DNA of 64,000 nt from Erpetoichthys calabaricus (GCF_900747795.2 NC_041394.2:342706630-342770629), one strand, 5' to 3'; shown: positions 12,285 to 23,778, counted from the stretch's first letter. The notes: a model not told the origin generated them from the letters alone. Made by a program: numbers and translations.

Positions 12285-13547
12285 GGAAACATTAATGCAT
12301 AAGTAATAAAGATAAGGGAAACAAACGTTTTTAGTTGTTAACTGCCTTTGTTATATTTAAGTAAAACATATCAAATGTCATTTTACCAAATTACATTAAT
12401 GGTCTCTGAAATTCATGAGCAGCCAGACAAACAAAATTCTATGTGAAGGGTTTCCTAGTCATGTGAAGGTGATTATTAAAATCTCTTGAACAAATCTCAA
12501 CTCAACAGAGTTTGCTGTCCTCACAATGTCTAGCAAAGCCCTGGCCATACGGTGGTCAGTACTGCTACTGGACAGCCCCAGAGATTTATCTTCAAGTTTT
12601 GAGGGGTATGCAGTCTGCATGTTCTTTCTGTGTTCTTCCTGCTTGTTCCTTTTTCAACTTAATTAAACTCATTTCTAAGCTTGAGCTGTTGCTCTTTCAA
12701 TTTAGGAAGTTTCTTGCCAAAAGACAATCCTGGCAGTGGTGAGGATATCATGATGACCTGATGAGACAGATCAGGCACCAGCATCCCAGTGTGTGACTGG
12801 ATATTAAATGGATAGGACTGGTGATCTTTGTTGGTCTGAATTACCTGTCCTCGTCTAGATTGTTCAATGTTCTAATGATGTTTTGGGACATAAATTATGT
12901 GAGAACATACATGTCTCACTAGCTATTAGCAATAAAGGGACAGACATGAAAAATTAGGTGAGTTCATGTAAATGATAGAACTGGGGACATGGAGGAAAAA
13001 TGCTTCACCCTAATTCAGAGGCCCAAAACACTCCAGCATTTTACTGTGCAGGTTGAAGACCACCTAATGTGGAATGCTTACAGCTATTCGGATACTTAGC
13101 GTGATTTATTTTGGAAATGTTATAACATATTTGTTTTTTTATTATGGATGGTTTAAAGCTTCTGTAGTAGGGATGGCTGGGTTGTCTCCCTGTTAACAGA
13201 AGTATTCAAAAAATTATTTAAAGATGACTTAAAGATAATTTAACTTGCTACAAATCACAATGCTGTTTACCATAGCCGAAAACTAGAACTGTGTCATCAT
13301 AAAAAATAAATGTCTACTAGTAAGCACCATCCACAGCTGCTCATTTTCTTCCATATTCTAAAGAGTGACTCAGTGTATGCTGAAAAATTGTGCTTAATTT
13401 GTTTTCATTATTGCTTATCTTTATAACGGCAGTCAGGGGTTCAACACCATTGGCTTTTTCACAAATGTACGGCTTTGCTTTGATAACAATTTTGTGCCAT
13501 CAGTTCATTTCAGTGATACAGGCACACCCACCCAGTGCAGTGTAATC
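12285..13547. other. Intron sequence with a CR1-type LINE tail
   Basis: Mostly unassigned. About 12815-12880 reads ctgtcctcgtctagattgtt followed by caatgttctaatg. This is the 3' tail of the CR1-like family whose coding part is at 60425-61395 and whose copies end in repeats of ATTCTAATG-like units. Nothing else identifiable. Confidence 0.5.
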
Positions 13548-15110
13548 TGCATGTTATAATACATTTTATTTATATAGCACCTTTCCCATGCTCAAGGCAC
13601 TTCACAGAGTTTAACTCTTTTAGGGCTAATTTTTTTTTTTGTTTCTTTTCTCCCAGGGCTGAATATTTTTCCAAAAACTAACATTTTTTAAAAAAGAACA
13701 CAAAGCAATTGTTTAACATATCAAATCAACAAAAAATATTTACTTTTGACAAATGTTACTGTCTTGCATGTTGTATGAGCCTGCATACTCTATGATTTCA
13801 CATACATATCACATACATTTTACACAGCAAAGCCTGATCTCGCTCAAAGCAGCCAATTTCAGTCATTGCCACATTGCACTCCTTACAATATGTGTTGCTT
13901 TGGTGCCTACTTTTCAATTGTCTGTTGCTGCATTTTCTCACATATATTGTTAGTGTGTACTGTAGAGAGACAAGTCACCCATTTGCCATCGTGCCGTGCC
14001 ACTGCCACCAAGTTTTCTGCCTGCATGAAAACCATATTGTCACCTCTTTCATCTTCTGAAACTTTATGAACTTTATGTATGGCATTATAGCCTGGCTCAC
14101 CCCATGGGATTTGCTTCTGTTTATTACAGAAGTGAATAAAACTTTGCAGCAGCACGTACCTAAGCCACCAGGGGACAAAACACGTTTGGACCAATGCTCC
14201 CTGAAGTTATATCACCAGTTCTGTCCCATCTCTATTTGTAATGCCACAGCGCGCTTCATCTCGTCTTTCGTTGTGGGTTTCCACTTTGAAAAACGAGAAT
14301 GCGATGCAAACGCAGCCCGCGATTCAAAAAAACTCTCTGCCTACTTGTTTGTCTCGTCTGACAGTAGCTGAAAAGCAGCATCAGGAGAGAGCAGCCTGAA
14401 GTACAGCAGCTGGTGATCTGTCATGTCCAACAGCAAGCCATGCCGTCTTGTAAACTCCGGTAGCCAGATCGGCTCTCAACGGATCAATGTCTGTGTATTT
14501 ATCCCATGCGAACCTTGCCGTAGATGCATCGGCTGCGCGAAGGCACTCAACTGGCAGCAGATCTGCTGGCGCGGCATCGGCTGGTGTCTGATCAGCTGAT
14601 GCCTGCTTCTAACTCTCTTGCTCGATCTCCTGATCACTGCCAATAAAATCCGATTCTGAAAAATCAAGAGTCCGACTCCGCGATAATGCGCAAAACATCG
14701 TCTGCCGAGTGTTTTCTTTTCTGCACTTGCTTCGCTGCCTTTTCACATGTCGGTGCCATCTTGCCTTTGTTTACATTTCGCAACTCACGCACACGCAAGG
14801 TTTATTTGCCGAGTCAACGAGTCTAGCATTCCTCCAAGCACAGAGGGAATGCCTGTGACGTGACAGTGAGATTTGTCGCCATTAACAGCTGATTGTCGCC
14901 CCCTATCCCTGGATGTCGACTTTTGTCGACATTCGCCTTCAACCCCTCCTGTCGACAAAAGTCGACATCCGCCCTAAAAGAGTTAAGATAGAACAGCAGG
15001 GTATACACTATATAGCACTGTACAAACCAGATAAATAAATAAAGAAGATTAAGACAGTAAATTCAGAGAAAAAGCCTAGCAGACAACATAAGAAAGTGTA
15101 GAATTAAGGC
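13548..15110 (+). repeat. Interspersed repeat split by the piggyBac
   Basis: The flanks atatagcacctttcccatgc before the piggyBac and cactatatagcactgtacaa after it are two halves of one fish repeat with a 'tatatagcgcc'-type tail. The boundaries are approximate. Confidence 0.4.
13615..14982 (-). mobile_element. piggyBac transposon, decayed
   Basis: It is flanked by TTAA on both sides (13611-13614, 14983-14986) with inverted ends ctcttttagggc/gccctaaaagag. A subterminal palindromic motif gtcgacttttgtcgac and its inverse lies near the right end. On the minus strand an N-terminal MAPTCEKAAKQVQKRK is followed by ASTARFAWDKYTDIDPL. A later peptide, ERGDNMVFMQAENLVAVARH, then the DGKWVTCLSTVH stretch, matches the piggyBac-transposase core (residues before the last catalytic Asp region). 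The frame is broken by stops and shifts and the middle is shortened (1368 bp against ~2.3 kb for intact members). It is a dead element in the zinc-finger intron. Confidence 0.88.
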
Positions 15111-15284
15111 GAGTTTTGTGAAAAGTGTTAACAGGGAGGAGAGGCAACAGCATGCGTGCGCCAGCGTCCCCTAATCTGTATGTTCACATGTGACCAACAT
15201 GGCTGCTACTGTCCTAGTCCAGTGGCCAATTTCTTACTCTATAACTTAGGTAAAATATAATGGCACAAAACAGAACAGGCAACA

Positions 15285-15491
15285 ATGAGCAAAGTAGAGG
15301 AGTTTCTTTTTCCCATACAGTTTCACAAAATCGATGATTACATTCATGTGCAATTTTTTCTAACTCAAGGACTTTTTTTGGAAGTTTTAAAGATCTGTGA
15401 AGCGAGGAAAAGAAACATTCAGGGTTTTGCAACACCGTTTACTCTTTTTGGTTCCATACATTCCTCAGAAAATGGATCAAATGTAAGCTAA
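15285..15491 (+). CDS. Hypothetical 68-codon open frame, possible lone exon
   Basis: The frame starts at ATG (MSKVEEFLFPIQFHKIDDYI) and ends in ENGSNVS, where an AAT|GTAAGC sequence at about 15482 could be a splice donor. Composition is protein-like (mixed hydrophobic and charged) and unlike the surrounding repeats. The 150 bp upstream is moderately CpG-rich. I recognise no family. It lies antisense to, and inside, the intron of the zinc-finger gene, so it may be a captured exon, a pseudogene or chance. Confidence 0.25.
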   Translation: MSKVEEFLFPIQFHKIDDYIHVQFFLTQGLFLEVLKICEARKRNIQGFATPFTLFGSIHSSENGSNVS

Positions 15492-15929
15492 AGGGGAAGT
15501 GCATCTTCTGGAAAATCAACATGAACACAACCAACCATGACACACAAAAGACCAACTCAAACAAAAGCTTCAATCGAGCTAAATTTTAATCCAAATTAGA
15601 CGAACAGAAAACACAGCAGCTGTGGTCCAAGATGAGACGCCATTTCGGAAAATATTTTAACCGCTGCTGCCTGATGGGAATTGTAGTCCTTGCATCAATA
15701 TTGCCGTAAGACTACAGGTGAGTTGAAACTGTCTCATGCATACAGCGCATCATAAACCGATTTAATCCTGGGTTCCCCCAGTGGTTAAAAAAAAAACAAA
15801 GCCACAAGTTGTCATTTGTCAAAAATCTACATTATTCATTTTTTTTTATTTGGAAACATTATTCTGAGTTTCAATTTTCCTTGAATTACATGGCTTATAC
15901 TTGATAATATGCAAAAAAATGCACAGACA

Positions 15930-17370
15930 AGTACCACACACAAAACCCCTTTTATTTAAGGGGATTTGCAGACATTTCGGTCACACAACACTTTTTCTAC
16001 ATGTACCCCCATTTCATGACTCCATAATATTTGGGATAATTGGTGTCACAGGTATTTGTGAATCCTCAGGTGGGTTTCATGGCTTAATAATATACCTCAG
16101 CTTCCTTCTACTCTTTGGAATCTGTTGTTGTTGTTTAACATGAGGAAAAGAGCTGTGCCAATGAAAGTCATTATGAGACCACAAAACAAAAATAAACTAT
16201 TTGAGACATTGATAAAACTTTAGGATGACCGAAATCAACTGTCTGGAGAATCATTAAGGAGAAAGAATGCACTGGTGAGCTCAGTAATCACAAAGGGACT
16301 GGTAGGCCAAGGAAGACCTCCACTGCTGATGAAAGAAGAATCCTCACTATGGTCAAGATAAAGCCCAAAACACTTGTCTGACACATCAGAAACAGTCCCC
16401 AGGAGGCAGATATGGACGTGTCAGAGACGACTATCAGCAGAAGACTTCATGAACAGAAACACAGAGGCCAAACCACTAGTTAGCCACAAAAACAGGATGG
16501 CCTGATTACAGTTTGTGAAAAAGGACTTAAAAGAGCCTGCAGGATTCTGGGAAAAGGTTTTGTGGACAGACGAGACAAAGATGAACCTGATCAGAGTGAT
16601 GGCAAGAGCAAAGTGTGATGAGGAAAAGGAACTGCCCAAGATCAAAGCAGACCACCTCATCTGTTAAACATGGCGGTGGGGTGTTATGGCTAGGGCATGT
16701 ATGGCTACCACAGGTCCTGGCACACTTCTCTTCATGGATGATGTAACTGCTGAGGGCAGTGGCAAAATGAATTCTGAGGTGTGTAGAAACATCTGACCTG
16801 CTCAAGGTGCAGTAAATATCTCCAAACTCATTGGATGGCAGTTCATCCTACAACAAGATAATGAGCCAAACACACTGCTGAGGCAACAAAAGAGTTTATC
16901 AAAGCTAAAAAATGGAAAATTCTTGAATGGCGAAGTCAGTCACCCGATTTTAATCCAATAGAGCAGGCCTTTTGTATGCTGAAGAAAACTTAAGGGGACA
17001 AGCCCCCTACACCCCTAAGAGCTGAAGATGGCTGCATTAGAGACTTGACAGAGCATCACCAGAGATGATTCTCAGTGACTGGTGATGTTTATGAATCTCA
17101 GACTTCAAGCAGTCATTGCATGCTAGGGATACGCGACAAAATCCTAAATATGACATCGGCTTTAATAGACCTGCCATTGCTGTGTGCCAAACGTTATGGT
17201 ACCCTGAAATGAGCGACCATGTAAAAAATGTGTTGTGTGACCAAAATGCATGCAAATTCTCTGAAATGAAAGGTTTGTAATGTGCACTTTAATCACGATG
17301 TCTGAATTGTTTGATTTGTAATTTTAAATCACAAATCATGGAGCAGAGGGGGGTTATGTATACACTTTAA
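15930..17370 (+). mobile_element. Tc1-like transposon, decayed
   Basis: Inverted sequences of ~65 bp lie near the ends (about 15972-16038 and 17188-17251, core ggtcacacaacac). Between them are the remains of a Tc1 transposase on the plus strand. The N-terminal helix-turn-helix region reads TVWRIIKEKECT and TGRPRKTSTADERRI-like. The DDE region includes 'FVDRRDKDEPDQ' and [15 protein letters not shown] near the C-terminus (normally DLNPIENLW). The coding frame has several stops and frameshifts. Exact outer ends were not fixed. Confidence 0.85.
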
Positions 17371-17418
17371 TAAAAGCTGCACTGTCCTCTGAAGACTTTA
17401 GAGAATCAGAACAATCTA

Positions 17419-18346
17419 CAGTGGTGTTTGAAAGTTAGTGAGCCCTTCAGAATCGTCCCTATTCCTGCATAAATATAACTTTAAAACATCATCACATTTT
17501 CACACAAGTCCTAAAAGTAGATATAGAGAACCCAGCTAAACAAATAAGACAAAAATATCATGCTTGATCATTTATTTATTGAGGAAAATCACCCAGTATT
17601 TCATCTCTGTAAGTGGCAACAGTATTTGAACGTAGCAGGTAATTTGAAGCGGAGATTAGAGTCGGTGTTGTCAATCAATGTGGGAAGGGGCACCCCTGGT
17701 AAAAGAACAGGGTTCTATCAAGGGCTTCATCTTCAAACACTTCTGTACAGCAGCAGTGTAATGTTCATGAGTCCACCATCACAAGAAAACTCAACAACAG
17801 TGGTGTGCATGGCAAGGAAATGCACTGCTTTCCAAAAAAAAACCAACATTGCTTCCCATCGACAGTTTGCTGAAGAGCATGTGGAGTGATGTTTTATTGA
17901 TAGAGGAGACCAAAATAGAACTTTTTGGTTCAAATGAGAAGCGTTGTGTTTGGAGAAAGAACAACACTGCATTCCATTCCATCTGTGACACATGGTGGTG
18001 GTAGCATCAGGCTTTGGGCCTGTTTTGTTGCATCTGGGCCAGGACAGTTTGTCATTGTGGATAGGAAAATGAATTCTGAATTAAACCAGCAAATTCTAAA
18101 GAAAAATATCAAGATATCTGTCTGTGGACTACATCTCAAGAGAAATTGGGTCACGTAGCAAGACAACGACCCCAAGCACACAAGTCGTTCTACCAAAGAG
18201 TAGTTGAAGAATAAAATAAAGGTTTTGAAATGGCCAAGTCAAAAGTCCTGACCTTCGCCCAATAGAAATAATGTGGAAGGCCGTGAAGTGTGCCGTTCAT
18301 CTGAGAAAACCCAGCAACATCCTTTAGGTGAGGCCATTCTGTATGG
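17419..18346 (+). mobile_element. Tc1-like transposon, 5' portion (split element)
   Basis: Starts at cagtggtgtttgaaagtta after a TA dinucleotide (17417-17418), the standard Tc1 target. It contains transposase remnants AEEHVE, SFHL-THGGGSIRLW-type text and KSPDLRPIEIMWKAVKCAV, with internal stops. It is cut at ctgtatgg (18339-18346) by the hAT-like element. The remaining 3' part of the same transposon reappears at 21379-21463, where the sequence resumes at the next expected base after two insertions are removed. Confidence 0.88.
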
Positions 18347-18792
18347 CATGGTTTCTCAACTTGAGGGCATGAGATATCTACAAGGGGGGGCACGAAAAAA
18401 ATGGAAATCAAAGTAGAAGCTATTTATTGAAACAAACTCGTTTATTACAACTGTTTATGGTAGAAAAATCACACAGAGTATGTCAACTATCGGCTCTGTT
18501 GTATTAGTGTAAATGACCACAAAATCATTCCGCACGTATGGGATGTAATGACGCAGAATACCGGAAGTGTGGAGAAACTGTGAGGGAATGACAGAAGGCA
18601 AACGCTGATCTCTAAAATGGTAATCTTTAAAATTGTTGCACCCTTGGTAAATGGAGCAAGGTACGCAAATTGAATAGATGTTATTTCGTGTATTCATTTA
18701 TTCTGTTTCTTTTATATTTTTTTGTTTATAGTTTTCACGGTATAGCAATGTTAATAAAGAATGTAAAGTTTGAGCAATTAATAAAGATAAAG

Positions 18793-18914
18793 CTGCGGTG
18801 GGTTGGCACCCTGCCCGGGATTGGTTCCTGCCTTGTGCCCTGTGTTGGCTGGGATTGGCTCCAGCAGACCCCCGTGACCCTGTGTTCGGATTCAGCGGGT
18901 TGGAAAATGGATGG
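18793..18914 (+). mobile_element. 5'-truncated tRNA SINE with 12-bp target duplication
   Basis: Only the 3' third of the SINE is present (gctgcggtgggttggcaccc to gttggaaaatggatgg). It is flanked by ataaagataaag at 18781-18792 and 18915-18926. The 5' truncation and duplication are typical of LINE-driven reverse transcription. Confidence 0.9.
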
Positions 18915-19009
18915 ATAAAGATAAAGGCACCAGTCAGCGACTCTCTGCGTGTCGATTCAATTAAATCAAGGGCTGCTACAATTAGTGGCGTCACTTGTGT
19001 AATAAGAGT

Positions 19010-19645
19010 ACAAGTTTAATATGTCACTGTACTCTGTGCACATAGATCTTCTAAATCTGTCTCTTTCTACTCACATGCACAGTTGACACAGAGCCATATT
19101 TAGCACAGGGGTTCACCATATAGAACTTCTAGGCAAGCACTTTAAGACAAGACAAGTTAGAGACAACGGGCAGCCAGACTGAGGACTGTTGTATACTATT
19201 TCTGTGTGTCAAAGTCCACATGAAATTGTATCCTCTATTTCCTTGTTTGGATTGGTATGATTCACCTAAATGGGAGCCTGCACGTGAAGAAAGAGTATAA
19301 AGCCTTGGAAAGCGGCTAAGTACATTTGAAGCCGACGGACGGATTGGATATAATGTCATAAGATCCTGAAAATCCTTTGAAGTGGCAAAAAATGGCAGGC
19401 TCTACACATTGGGCCCCCACTTCCAGACTGGGTTTTGCCATTGGCTTCCTTCGTCTGTTATGCAGCGTAAGCTGACATTATAACACAGCTAAGTTATTTC
19501 ACCTATGTGATTTCATACCGCTGTATCGGGGGGGGGGGGGGGGGGGGGGGGGGGGTATCGCCTTTTTATATTATATCTATATAGTTTCAGGTTATGTAAC
19601 ATGCTGCAATTACAAATGAACTCATTCCAACAAGGGAGTTAGCGC
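19010..19645 (+). repeat. ~600-bp LTR-like repeat, copy 1
   Basis: Aligns along its length, in inverted orientation, with 44130-44735. Shared landmarks are taatatgtcactgt at the start, agagtataaagccttgga (a TATA-like site) in the middle, gccattggcttcctt and ttcaggtta near the end. The TATA-like site and TG-starting edge suggest a long terminal repeat, but no clean ends or flanking duplication were found. It contains a G28 run where the other copy has cactatggga. Confidence 0.55.
19528..19555 (+). repeat. 28-base G homopolymer
   Basis: An uninterrupted run of 28 G between ctgtatc and tatcgcc, on the plus strand. It may be a real expansion (G-quadruplex-prone) or an assembly error. Confidence 0.9.
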
Positions 19646-20210
19646 CCCCTGCTGGATACAACTTGTCATTTCAAGACTCATCTATACAGGTGGATAGATA
19701 GGCCAGTCCACCTGTAAGCAAACATAAAAAATCAACTTACAACTCATCCCTCTCTCTTACTGTTATACATAATTTCTGTAATCGCTAATATGTCAGTTAT
19801 TGTTTTTAGAAATAAGAAGTGATAGGACTATTTATAATTTATTTTTTATTATTATAGAATGGAATAATTTAAAATGTGGAATTTTTAAAATTACTAAAAA
19901 ATTTCATGAAATTTAATGAAAACCAAAGAAATGTTTGAATTTTATCACATGGGTTTTAATTTTAAATGTGTTGCATGTGTGACTGTATATTTTGATGATA
20001 AAAAAATATTAGCAATGCCCAAGTCTGATCCAGACTTGAGCATTTCTACCAATGGTCCATTCCCAAATTAAAATTTAGTGTTATTGGGTGGATCTCAATA
20101 GAATCAAAAATCTGAAAATGTGCATAAAAACTTTAGGGATACCACAAAAGCTAATATGAAAAAAATGGGGCACATGTGGAAAAATGTTGAGAAACACTGC
20201 TGTATGGAGG

Positions 20211-21374
20211 TGTCAGAGGGGGACATTTTTTTGTGCACTGGGTGGTTCCATTAGGCACCCGTTGTTGGGACTGGGGGTGAGAAGTTAAAAGGCTGTCTGC
20301 AGGATGTAGGTATTTGCCGTATTGCAATGGAGTCACTTTGGTTGGTTGAGATTACAAACAATACCAAGTTGTGATAACAGAACTGCTCCTTCCTTGGAGG
20401 ATGTCTGTATTTACCTGAAATTAACATGTTTGACAATATTGGTTTCTAATCAGCAGATCTGTACTCATTAATGGTTGGTAACAATACATTTTGTTAACTT
20501 GTGTTTTCATGAATTGTTAAACCCAGGAAATGTAGATGTGCCATTGATTAAACTGATTGTCCAGGACTAACAACGGCAGGGACTGAAGGAGATTTAAACT
20601 TCAGGGCATGAGAAGGCAGGGAGGTACGGTCCACTGAGAACGCTGCCAAGACACTCGGACAGAGCACAGTAGCTCGTAGGCAGACGAGGGTACCTGGCTA
20701 GCATGACATGAGGCACAAGGACAGCAACACTTACTTCCAGGGAGGAAGAGACAACTCCACCAGGAGACGCCAGTTGTGGGTCCAGCAAGTGAGGGAAGCC
20801 GCATGAAATGACCGAACAAAGCTGGCGGATGAGAAATGAGGCGTGCCGAGGTCACTGCAACACAAGGAGCCCAGAGTGGAAAAAAAGGAACGACAAAGAG
20901 ATGCTGAGAGGCAAAACTTCTGTTGGGAAACGAGTGTCTGGTGAACAGAGTGCATCTGTGGACAGTTGAACAATTAAGTGTTGGAGTAACACAGTGCACC
21001 AACTGGACTCTGCACCACTAAAGGTTGTATCCTCCAATTCTTGTTTTTAAAGGACTTTTAGAGTGTGGACTGTGTGTTTTCCATTTAAATAAAGGAAATT
21101 CATTCCTGATATGTTTAGGTTTTGTTATGTTCATTTATCTTTTTAATGTACTTCATAATGTCTTGTGTAATCAAACTTACTGTTGCTTTTTTCTGAAATT
21201 ACTGTTGTGTCTTTCATTGTGTGTTTACTCACCGCCCAATTTAAAGAAACCTGTGTGCTATTATCAGTAAATTTCAAGAGTTCCTAGTCTCTTAATAAAA
21301 CTGGGTGGCATAGACACCATTAAAATATCTGACTAAGTTAGATTACCTGTAAGTGTGACCAGACACCTGTCACA
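20211..21374 (+). mobile_element. Solo LTR-like fossil
   Basis: A 1164-bp insert starts TG (tgtcagagg) and ends CA (cctgtcaca). It is flanked by the 4-bp duplication gagg (20207-20210, 21375-21378). Removing it restores the expected Tc1 sequence across the junction. An AATAAA-type signal lies near 21088. No internal retroviral genes are present, so it is most simply a solo LTR. The family (ERV or Gypsy) is not resolved. It is younger than the Tc1 it interrupts and sits next to the hAT insertion. Confidence 0.68.
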
Positions 21375-21463
21375 GAGGAATGGGCTAAAATTCCCTCCAA
21401 GCCAATTAGCAGGACTGATCAAGACCTACCAGAAACGTTTAGTTGCAGTTAGTGCTGCAAAAA
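21375..21463 (+). mobile_element. Tc1-like transposon, 3' portion (split element)
   Basis: gaggaatgggctaaaattcc followed by gactgatcaagacctaccag and aacgtttagttgcagttagt is the C-terminal end of the Tc1 family whose 5' part is at 17419-18346. It stops at gctgcaaaa, where a truncated LINE begins, so the right terminal repeat is missing. Confidence 0.85.
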
Positions 21464-22439
21464 GGGACGCCGCAGGGATGTGTGCTCAGCCCGCTCCTCT
21501 ACACCCTCTACACATATGACTGTGTCCCCCACTCACCATAGCAACAAGATTATAAAGTTTGCGGATGACACGACGGTGGTCGGACTCATCTCAGGCAAGG
21601 AGGGTGAGCTAGCATACAGGGACGAGGTGGAGCGACTGTCAGAGTGGTGCACAGTCAATAACCTGCTCCTCAACAACAAAAAAAACAAAGGAGCTTGTTA
21701 TTGACTTTAGGAAAAACAAAACTGACATCCAGCCACTCATCATTGGCGGGGCCTGTGTGGAGAGGGTCCCGGTGTTCAGGTTTCTGGGTATGGAGCTGGA
21801 GGATGACCTGACCTGGAGTGCCAACACCAAGGAGCTGCTAAAGAAGGAGCAGCAAAGACTGTATTTTCTGAGAATTCTCAGAAATAGCCACCTCCCAAAA
21901 AATCTGCTCCTTGCTTTTTATCATTGTTCCATCGAGAGTGTGCTCACGTATGGACTGTGTGTGTGGTACGGCAGCTGCACTTCCTCAGAAAGGAAAGCGC
22001 TCCACAGGGTCGTCAGGACAGCGGAGAGAACAATTGGTTGTACCCTCCCCACTCTGGAACAAATCTACACGTCCCGATGCTGCAAAAAAGCAATAGACAT
22101 TTCACAGGACTCGTCACATCCCGGTCATTGCCTCTTCCAGCTTTTGCCATCAGGCAAGAAATACAGAGCTATGAAAACTAGGACAAGCCGCCTTAAAAAC
22201 AGCTTTTATCCGAAAGCAATCATGGCCCTGAACTCAAAATAAAACTGCTACATATTATTCTACCAATGTGCAATATAGACCTTAAGTCAACAAGTGCAAT
22301 TTGTATATTTATTACTATTCGGTTTGTTATTATTTTCTCTCTTCTTGTCTTTTTGTCTTTTTAACTCTTATTCCTCACACTGAGTCGATTGCACCTTCAA
22401 TTTCGTTGTTCCTTTGTAAAAGTGACAATGACAATAAAG

Positions 22440-22440
<1 letters not shown>
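21464..22440 (+). mobile_element. Rex1/CR1-group LINE, 5'-truncated
   Basis: Begins inside reverse transcriptase motif B (GTPQGCVLSPLLYTLYT in shifted frames), then KFADDTTVVGLISGKEGELA (motif C intact). A one-base frameshift follows in the LLNNKKNKGACY/VIDF region. A long open C-terminal part then runs ERVPVFRFLGMELEDDLTW, ESVLTYGLCVWYGSC, LHRVVRTAERTIG and FYPKAIMALNSK-stop (22240). The ~200-bp 3' UTR ends in caatgacaataaaga followed by TCTA repeats. It is a dead, truncated copy but less decayed than the fragment at 1296. Confidence 0.92.

Positions 22441-22472
<32 letters not shown>
22441..22472. repeat. (TCTA)8 tail of the LINE
   Basis: Eight TCTA units directly continue the LINE 3' end and act as its tail. 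Confidence 0.95.
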
Positions 22473-22659
22473 ACTTTAATTCAGAAAGGTCAGAATTTCT
22501 TGTCAGTGGTCTGCGAAGGACCTACTGTGAATGTGATACTTGGTGACAGAAGACCTACATCGTCTCTGATGATGATTCACCAATCTACTAGGAAACAAAA
22601 CTTCCTGGACCCATTACATATCTGAAGTCACCACTGCAAGGTTAGATTGGTTCCTCTTT

Positions 22660-22925
22660 AGAGTGTTAGTGACAGGGTCAATTTCTGCAATTACACATGT
22701 CATCAACACCTCACTCAGAACAGGTCCTAGAACTCCTCACCTTGAGAAGCCCACACTTGACCCATCTCAAATAAGTAATTACAGACCCGTGTCGCTCTTC
22801 TCTCCTTTCTAATCCGAAACAGTGGAATGTACCATCTCTAACTTAGCCTCTTTCTTTCTTCTACAGAACTGCCTGCTTGATCCTAATCAGTTGCGATTCC
22901 AGAAAGGCCACTCCACAGACATGGC
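22660..22925 (+). mobile_element. LINE reverse transcriptase N-terminal fragment (L2/Jockey-like)
   Basis: Translation shows LEKPTLDPSQISNYRPVSLF, the typical 'N-Y-R-P-V/I-S' reverse transcriptase motif, then LLDPNQLRFQKGHSTDMAH (the Q-x-G-F-x-x-G-H-S-T motif with a Gly-to-Leu change). A stop follows SLFSPF. It may belong to the same LINE family as 56085-56640, but no overlap allows comparison. Confidence 0.75.
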
Positions 22926-22954
22926 ACATGACGCTGGGTGCTGCCAGTCTGCAA

Positions 22955-23110
22955 AACCGAGCGGAGAACTTGTGTACGCCAGAGTATGAGGTACCGTGGA
23001 AATGTGTGTGGCTTTATGCCAAGTTTAGGTTTTATACACCGTGATTTGAGAGTGGAAACGTTCGTACGTCACATTTTTGTGCGTACGCACTGTTTATACA
23101 TGAGGCCCCT
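22955..23110. repeat. DNA-transposon end with GC-rich inverted motif
   Basis: The stretch gtgcgtacgcactgtttata followed by catgaggcccc is the inverse of the common fish terminus GGGCCTCATGTATAAA. Only this end is present. The superfamily (Harbinger or hAT) was not established. Confidence 0.45.
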
Positions 23111-23778
23111 GATGTTTTTAACTGATCTTAGCTGTTACTGTTTTGTAAATCTGGGAATTAAAGCTCACTTCTTCACTTGTTGGTAATCTGTTGTGTCCTG
23201 TCACATTTGTTCTCAAACAGTCCCCAGAGTGATGTTACTTGATTATGTTGACTTCCTTTGTATGTAGCTTCAGATAAAAATGTCTGATAAGTAAATACAT
23301 GAAATGTATTTGAATGTTAAAGATGTCTTTAAATGTAAACCCGTGGCACCACTGGGCAGATCTGAGCACAATCTTACGATCACCTATAAGCCTGTTATCA
23401 GACGGCCACAGCTCTCATGCCAGTATTTCTTGTGTGTGTTGTAGGGGATTTGCTGTTAGTTATGTTTTTCTTTATTTCTCCAGCTTCTGTAAAGTCTTTA
23501 TTTCTTCTTGGGAACAAATAAAGTGCTAGCTATCATGAATAGACAAACTTCATAAGTTAGAGACTATCTATCACAATGAATGGGCTCTTGTCCACTGTTC
23601 ATCTATCCTCATTCCTGTAGGGTGTATGCAAACACAAACGTCACCAGGAATGCATAGATATGATTGTGTACATGAGATCCAAGAGAGCTTCACCAATGCA
23701 GACACTCCAGAGATGGTTTTATCTGTGGTAGGTGGGCTAGGAACTCTTAAGGGAAGTCAGTAAACAGAAAAACACTGT
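23111..23778. other. Intron sequence, no gene
   Basis: Unassigned except for about 23475-23530, where cttgggaacaaataaagtgc resembles a LINE/SINE 3' tail. Confidence 0.4.

Larger units (their letters stand above)
18347..20199. mobile_element. hAT-like non-autonomous transposon (composite)
   Basis: Ends catggtttctcaac and gttgagaaacactg form imperfect terminal inverted repeats of the hAT 'CAGTGNTTCTCAAC' type. The 8-bp sequence ctgtatgg lies on both sides (18339-18346, 20200-20207), the duplication length expected for hAT. It contains no transposase. Inside are a 5'-truncated SINE (18793-18914) and the ~600-bp repeat that also occurs at 44130-44735, so the original hAT was probably about 1.1 kb. 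Confidence 0.85.
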
